From Parachlamydiales bacterium (GTDB taxonomy: Bacteria > Chlamydiota > Chlamydiia > Chlamydiales > Rhabdochlamydiaceae): a DNA stretch of 10,935 bases. Made by a program: the position numbers and the translations under genes. Positions within the stretch are counted from its first letter, which is position 1, and each line of letters starts with the position of its first letter. Shown in pieces: positions 7,183 to 10,935 of this stretch. Where the stretch lies: NCBI GenBank assembly GCA_020050965.1, contig JAGVJV010000046.1:1-10935 (forward strand). The letters are read 5' to 3'. The notes under the pieces were generated by a model. The model saw only the letters and a list, made by a program, of their open reading frames with translations, ran no database searches and had not been told where the DNA came from.

Positions 7183-7836
7183 TTATCTCTCTACAAACGC
7201 TTGCTCCAAAATTTTGTTTGCCATAATCTCTAATGGATCAATGATCAATTTCTTTGTTTCCGTTAGATCTTTGCTAAAGAGGGACAGCTCTGTGCACCCC
7301 AATACGATCACGCTCGCCCTTTGCTTCTCAATGAGCAAAGACAGCTGCTCCGCGACGTTTTCTCCCTTGAGAATCAGATCGATGAGCCGATCGACTTGGC
7401 ACTGATCTTCTGTGGATGGATAAGCGCATGGGAAAAACCTTTTGTGCAGGCCAAATTGGCTAGATGTCGATGTGCACAAAACGAGCGGGATTTCACCATA
7501 CGGGATCTCCCGCGCTGTCACTTGAGGAAGATGGATCAACCCATCGGGAATCTGATCTAAAAAAGCGTGCAGGGTGTTGCAGGCGATCGCAAAAACCGTT
7601 GCACCACTACTCCGCAAGCGATTGAGACAGCTACTTAGCTCCTCGCGCACTTTGGCCTCATCTCTTTCATCTGTGAGCATTTCAGAGAAAGGAAAGCTAA
7701 GCAGCTGCACTTCGGGGAAATCGACATCTCTAAAACAGCCGTATTGACTTCCTGCAAGTGTAAAAATGCGTTGGAGAAGCATGACACCCGCCATGGGGCC
7801 AGCTCCACCAATAATACCTATGGATATTGGTTTCAT
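7183..7836 (-). CDS. Aspartate/glutamate racemase family protein, 217 aa
   Basis: This is a cofactor-independent amino-acid racemase of the two-cysteine Asp/Glu/hydantoin superfamily, which interconverts L- and D-amino acids in the cytoplasm. It shows the N-terminal IGIIGGAGPMAG (6-17) and both catalytic cysteines, in ACNTLH (C86) and LGCTELS (C181), plus the family-typical IDPLEIMA near the end (199-206). Length is within the usual 210-250 residues, so the enzyme should be active. The exact substrate cannot be told; closest in style are aspartate racemases and YgeA-like broad-specificity enzymes. The ATG at 7836 has AAGGA six bases upstream. It starts 39 bases after the stop of the 44-residue histidine-rich peptide, with no terminator visible between, so co-transcription is likely. 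Downstream is the dipeptidase remnant. A racemase next to a D-Ala-D-Ala dipeptidase and an exporter suggests D-amino-acid or peptide metabolism. Confidence 0.85.
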   Translation of the reverse strand: MKPISIGIIGGAGPMAGVMLLQRIFTLAGSQYGCFRDVDFPEVQLLSFPFSEMLTDERDEAKVREELSSCLNRLRSSGATVFAIACNTLHAFLDQIPDGLIHLPQVTAREIPYGEIPLVLCTSTSSQFGLHKRFFPCAYPSTEDQCQVDRLIDLILKGENVAEQLSLLIEKQRASVIVLGCTELSLFSKDLTETKKLIIDPLEIMANKILEQAFVER

Positions 7837-7875
7837 AAAAATCCTTAATTTAGTGAATAAAAAAAATGGGGGAAA

Positions 7876-8010
7876 TTATTGAGCAGAATGCTCGTGATGG
7901 TGATGATGAAGAGAAGTCTGGAGCGAGCGCAGACTCAAAATTTTGGCCTTCGACTGTAAATAACCCTTGATGCACGTGCGCACATCATTGGGCAAACTTG
8001 AAATAGACAT
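7876..8010 (-). CDS. Small histidine-rich peptide 1, 44 aa
   Basis: The ATG at 8010 is preceded by AGGAG with seven bases of spacing (AGGAGTAAACTTATG), the best ribosome binding site in the window, so this small frame is very likely translated. The product begins MSISSLPNDVRTCIKGYLQS and ends with five consecutive His, then Glu-His-Ser-Ala-Gln-stop (residues 35-44); six of seven consecutive residues there are His. The C-terminus closely matches that of the neighbouring 27-residue peptide (HRHHHERSAQ), and both share an Asn-Asp-Val near the N-terminus. It has no transmembrane helix or obvious signal peptide. Position between a DHA2 exporter and an amino-acid racemase suggests a modified or exported peptide precursor. 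A metal-binding peptide or a translated regulatory leader, like the His run of hisL, are alternatives. I know no family for it. Confidence 0.65.
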   Translation of the reverse strand: MSISSLPNDVRTCIKGYLQSKAKILSLRSLQTSLHHHHHEHSAQ

Positions 8011-8064
8011 AAGTTTACTCCTGTTAAAAAGTTAATGTTAAAAAAATAATTTTAAATTGGAAGG

Positions 8065-8148
8065 TTATTGAGCAGAGCGCTCATGATGATGGCGATGAGA
8101 AAATAATGAAGAAGCTATTGTAAGCCTAAACACGTCATTTTTTTTCAT
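8065..8148 (-). CDS. Small histidine-rich peptide 2, 27 aa
   Basis: The ATG at 8148 follows AAGGTGA, complementary to the 16S anti-Shine-Dalgarno, with five bases between. The product is MKKNDVFRLTIASSLFS followed by HRHHHERSAQ and TAA. The last ten residues match the 44-residue neighbour at eight positions, including the terminal Ser-Ala-Gln, while the first parts differ except for Asn-Asp-Val. A conserved C-terminus behind a variable N-terminus is what a precursor with a shared core would show, or a duplicated functional tail. It begins 47 bases after the MFS stop, behind its own -10 box and a palindrome. It is too short for a standard gene caller. Translation and function are inferred. Confidence 0.6.
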   Translation of the reverse strand: MKKNDVFRLTIASSLFSHRHHHERSAQ

Positions 8149-8160
8149 ATTTTTCACCTT

Positions 8161-8174
8161 AAGGGAAATCCCTT
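8161..8174. promoter_or_regulatory. 14-bp palindrome in the leader of the peptide genes
   Basis: AAGGGAAATCCCTT consists of AAGGGA and its exact reverse complement separated by AA. It lies 3-16 bases downstream of the predicted start point for the -10 box at 8189-8184 and touches the ribosome binding site of the 27-residue peptide. It could be an operator, or an RNA element in which the CCTT arm competes for the AAGG Shine-Dalgarno. Confidence 0.4.
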
Positions 8175-8183
8175 ATACTATTG

Positions 8184-8212
8184 ATTATATAATAATTAAG
8201 ATTTTTGCACAA
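8184..8212 (-). promoter_or_regulatory. Putative promoter of the peptide-racemase unit
   Basis: On the minus strand TATAAT (8189-8184) is perfect and stands 17 bases after TTGTGC (8212-8207), a weak -35. It overlaps the last codons of the MFS gene. It would allow the peptides and racemase to be transcribed independently of the dehydrogenase and exporter. A second, weaker TATAAG occurs at 8177-8172. Confidence 0.45.
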
Positions 8213-9572
8213 GTTTTGATCTAACTATAATAGCCCCGATCAAAACCGCACCGGCGAAGCAAGTCATGAAAGTGATCGCGCTATGGTACGCGGGCAAGAA
8301 TGAGCTCTTGGTCTCCACGGAGTGAAAAATCGCCGTGCTGATAGCCAGAATGAGCGCTCCAGCAACGTTCCAAATCGTGGCAACCGTCCCAACTGCAGCT
8401 CCAATTTCGTTTGGCTTAATCACCTGGTTGATCGCGGTGATCATCGAAGCATTGCTAAGGCCCCAATTGACCCCTAGAAGGAAAAAGGGAAGGAGCAAAA
8501 AGAGCAAAGGTGTGTCGGCTTGAATCAACCGATGTAAACCAGAGGCGATGAATGCCGCGACAATAGAATAGAAAAGCAAATTCGCCGGTCCAAAACGTTT
8601 AACCAATCGGCTAAACATAAATGAAATGACAACTTGCCCTGCAGGGATTACCGCGATGAGCATACCAATGACGAAGGGTGATAACCCGCGGAGGATGCGC
8701 AAATAGAGCGGATCGAAAAACATGAACACATTCGAGACGATTCCACCCAGAGAGCATGCCAATGCTACGAGGACAATCAATTTCTCTTTGAAAATGTGCA
8801 GGTCGAGGAGCGGATTTTTGCGGATCTCATCGAGAACAATCAGTAAAATCAGAGCAATAATTCCGAGGCCAAGTGAGCTCCACCCGATGATCGATGTCCA
8901 CCCTGCTTGCGCCCCTTCAACAATCCCATACATCAAAGCGCCCAGACCGAAGATCAGCAGGGCGAGGCCAGCCCAATCGATTTTGACATTCTTCTGAGGG
9001 GGGATGTGAGCCCTTAGGCTAAAAGAGCAAGCGGCAAGCCCGGCGGCAATAAGCGGAAGATTGACCCAGAAGACCCATCTCCATCCCCAAAGGCCGACTA
9101 AAATTCCCCCTAAGAAAGGGCCGATCACAAGCCCAAGCCCTGTCACGCCGCCGTAGATGCTGATGGCCCGCACCCGTTCTTTTTCAGGAAATACATCGGA
9201 AAGCAGCGCGACAGAGGCGATAAATACCGTCGAGGCGCCAATCGATTGCAGGCCTCGGAAGAACACCAAGATCGGAATACTATTGCTGAAACCGGCTCCC
9301 AAAGCGGCAAAGGCAAAGATGAGGATGCCGATATAAAAGACCCGTTTCTTGCCAAAAAAATCGGCCAATTTGCCAATGGCAATCATCGTCATACTTAAGA
9401 CGATGGTGAAGATATTGGCGACCCACTGCAATTGGAGAATCGAGGCATTAAGAGCAGTCTGAATGAACGGCAAAGCGGTATTGACAATCGTCGCATCGAG
9501 ATAAGCGGTGAAGGCAAGGACACAAACGCCAATTAGCGCCCACCATTTATACTTATATCGATCATTTTCCAT
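8196..9572 (-). CDS. MFS transporter, DHA2 family (14 helices), EmrB/QacA type
   Basis: Proton-driven exporter of the inner membrane. Numbering from the ATG at 9572 (458 aa), I count 14 hydrophobic segments, the DHA2 number. Helix 1 carries the DHA2 signature LDATIVNTALP (25-35). The loop after helix 2 has motif A, GKLADFFGKKR (67-77), and helix 5 has the antiporter motif GVTGLGLVIGPFLGG (142-156). WRWVFWVNLP (164-173) is typical of EmrB-like proteins. These families export drugs, dyes or metabolites; the substrate cannot be read here. The start at 9572 has AAGG nine bases upstream and overlaps the end of the dehydrogenase gene by 11 bases; an ATG at 9602 would add ten residues without a better ribosome site. 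Overlap with the preceding gene indicates translational coupling. The histidine-rich peptide genes follow 47 bases downstream, so export of their product is an attractive but untested idea. Confidence 0.9.
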   Translation of the reverse strand: MENDRYKYKWWALIGVCVLAFTAYLDATIVNTALPFIQTALNASILQLQWVANIFTIVLSMTMIAIGKLADFFGKKRVFYIGILIFAFAALGAGFSNSIPILVFFRGLQSIGASTVFIASVALLSDVFPEKERVRAISIYGGVTGLGLVIGPFLGGILVGLWGWRWVFWVNLPLIAAGLAACSFSLRAHIPPQKNVKIDWAGLALLIFGLGALMYGIVEGAQAGWTSIIGWSSLGLGIIALILLIVLDEIRKNPLLDLHIFKEKLIVLVALACSLGGIVSNVFMFFDPLYLRILRGLSPFVIGMLIAVIPAGQVVISFMFSRLVKRFGPANLLFYSIVAAFIASGLHRLIQADTPLLFLLLPFFLLGVNWGLSNASMITAINQVIKPNEIGAAVGTVATIWNVAGALILAISTAIFHSVETKSSFLPAYHSAITFMTCFAGAVLIGAIIVRSKLVQKS

Positions 9573-10935
9573 AGCAGATTGCCTTGAGTTCACAGTATCC
9601 ATTTAGGGCTTCGAGAATCCCATTCTCTCTTCCAATTCCCGACTCTTTAAAGCCTCCAAAGGGGTGGTACAAAGAGTAAATGTTCGTTGTATTCGCACCG
9701 ACACTGCCAGCCTCTAAAGCCTTAGCTACACGCATGACACGCGAGGCATTCTCCGAATAGAAATAGGCTGCCAGCCCATGCTGAGTATCATTGGCCATTT
9801 CAATCGCCTCTTTCTCCGTCCTAAAAGGATAAATTGCGATGACAGGACCAAAGATCTCCTCTAAGGAAATCCTCATTTTGCGTGTGACATTTTTCAGAAT
9901 GATCGGCGAACAATGGAGCCCTTTTTCTGATGAGCCAAGGACCAGCTCTGCCCCCTGATCAATTGCATCTTGGACTAGATTTTGAACCTTTTCTTTAGCT
10001 GCCTGATTGATCAAAGGTCCCAAACAGGTCATCTTTTTTGCCTTATGCAGACACTTTTTTATAAATTCATCATAGACAGATACATGAATAAGAAAGCGAT
10101 TGATCCCATTGCAACACTGCCCCGCATTGAAAAATTTCAGACCTAAACCTTCTTCAACCGCCTTATCTAGATTCGCATCGTCAAAAACAATCAGCGGACA
10201 ATTTCCACCGAGCTCCATCGTCACTTTTTTGACCGTCCCAGAAGCCCACTTCAGCAGCTCTTTGCCCACTTCCGATGAGCCAGTGAATGAAATCTTTCTC
10301 ACTTTGGGATGTGTCGCCAGCAACTCGCCCACTTCTTTGGGATTTTTGCAGGTGATCACATTGAAGACCCCTGCCGGCACACCTGCCTTAGACACAAGCT
10401 GCGCCAATGCGAGTGCCGAAAGTGGCGCATCCTCAGCTGGCTTGAGCACCAATGTGCAACCAGCTGCGAGAGCGGCCAATGACTTGATCGGAATGTAAAA
10501 AGGGAAATTCCACGGAGTGATTGCCGCGACGACCCCAACAGGTTGGCGGACAGAAACGGCCGATCTGCCTCCGTCGGGATCGGAGTAAGTATACCCATGG
10601 ATGCGACATCCTTCCTCAGCAAGCCATCTTAGAGCGACGGCACCCTCGAGCACCTCATCTTTGGATTCTGCAGGAGGTTTGCCCTGTTCCAGAGTGAGCA
10701 GATGGCCTAATTCTTCGGTATTTTCTTCAATAAGATCGGCGATTTTGTAGAGAAATTTTGCCCTTTCGACAGCGGGAAGATTCGACCAAAGGGGAAAAGC
10801 GCGATGGGCAGCATCAATGGCCTTGCGCGCCTCCCCTTTTCCCAAGTCGGCCACCTTGGCAATCTGTTTTCCATCAAAAGGGTTAAGCACCGGAAAAGTT
10901 CTCTTCCCAGTTACCCATTTTCCATCAATAAAAGC
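9562..10935 (-). CDS. gabD: Succinate-semialdehyde dehydrogenase, N-terminus cut by window edge
   Basis: This aldehyde dehydrogenase oxidises succinate semialdehyde to succinate with NAD(P)+, the last step of the GABA shunt. 457 residues are visible, starting FIDGKWVTGKRTFPVLNPFDG; about 10-25 are missing beyond the edge, so the GTG at 10890 is not the true start. Counting from the edge, the chain shows TPWNFP (140-145), the cofactor-loop FTGSSEVGK (217-225), catalytic Glu in MELGGN (E241), catalytic Cys in NAGQCC (C275) and EEIFGP (359-364). The ending PFGGFKESGIGREN is close to GabD. Between the catalytic Cys region and GPLI it is about ten residues shorter than GabD (KKMTCLGPLI), a local deletion in an otherwise normal protein. 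No 2-oxoglutarate aminotransferase gene is visible. The stop overlaps the MFS start, so both probably share a transcript. Confidence 0.88.
   Translation of the reverse strand, partial: AFIDGKWVTGKRTFPVLNPFDGKQIAKVADLGKGEARKAIDAAHRAFPLWSNLPAVERAKFLYKIADLIEENTEELGHLLTLEQGKPPAESKDEVLEGAVALRWLAEEGCRIHGYTYSDPDGGRSAVSVRQPVGVVAAITPWNFPFYIPIKSLAALAAGCTLVLKPAEDAPLSALALAQLVSKAGVPAGVFNVITCKNPKEVGELLATHPKVRKISFTGSSEVGKELLKWASGTVKKVTMELGGNCPLIVFDDANLDKAVEEGLGLKFFNAGQCCNGINRFLIHVSVYDEFIKKCLHKAKKMTCLGPLINQAAKEKVQNLVQDAIDQGAELVLGSSEKGLHCSPIILKNVTRKMRISLEEIFGPVIAIYPFRTEKEAIEMANDTQHGLAAYFYSENASRVMRVAKALEAGSVGANTTNIYSLYHPFGGFKESGIGRENGILEALNGYCELKAICYGK

Noticed and set aside
10100..10498. Plus-strand open frame of 132 codons inside the dehydrogenase region.
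   Set aside because: It is a shadow of the dehydrogenase gene, whose catalytic motifs are intact on the minus strand.

Overview
The window reads as accessory chromosome of a Gram-negative, probably host-associated bacterium. Base composition is moderately AT-rich and there are large orphan proteins with no recognisable domain. A RhuM-family gene and a cysteine-rich phosphoribosyltransferase-like orphan are also present. An environmental (amoeba-associated) Chlamydiae member is my best guess, but no marker here proves it.

Left part (1-4556, minus strand). der, encoding the essential double-GTPase ribosome assembly factor, is followed by a small gene resembling the WapI immunity family, coupled to it by a TAATG stop/start overlap. 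The small gene ends inside a perfect 21-bp-arm palindrome. Beyond the palindrome, behind its own -10 box, begins an unrecognised protein of more than 880 residues that runs off the left edge.

Middle (4557-6922, plus strand). Diverging from der are an unrecognised cysteine-rich protein with a degenerate phosphoribosyltransferase-like motif, and an intact RhuM-family gene. In der, the orphan and rhuM, a good -10 box lies only 6-10 bases before the ATG and no Shine-Dalgarno sequence is present, which suggests leaderless transcripts.

Right part (6923-10935, minus strand). A co-directional array, in transcription order, contains succinate-semialdehyde dehydrogenase (N-terminus cut by the right edge), a 14-helix DHA2-type MFS exporter overlapping it, and two tiny genes for related histidine-rich peptides (27 and 44 residues, ending HHHERSAQ and HHHEHSAQ). 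These are followed by an Asp/Glu-racemase-family enzyme with both catalytic cysteines, and the decayed C-terminal third of a D-Ala-D-Ala dipeptidase (M15/VanX type) whose EWWH active-site motif is broken by a TAG codon. The peptide genes have good ribosome binding sites and a -10 box followed by a 14-bp palindrome.

The exporter / twin peptide precursors / racemase / dipeptidase arrangement is the best candidate for an undescribed system in this window. It could be a peptide-export or D-amino-acid-peptide module. Function is inferred from context only.
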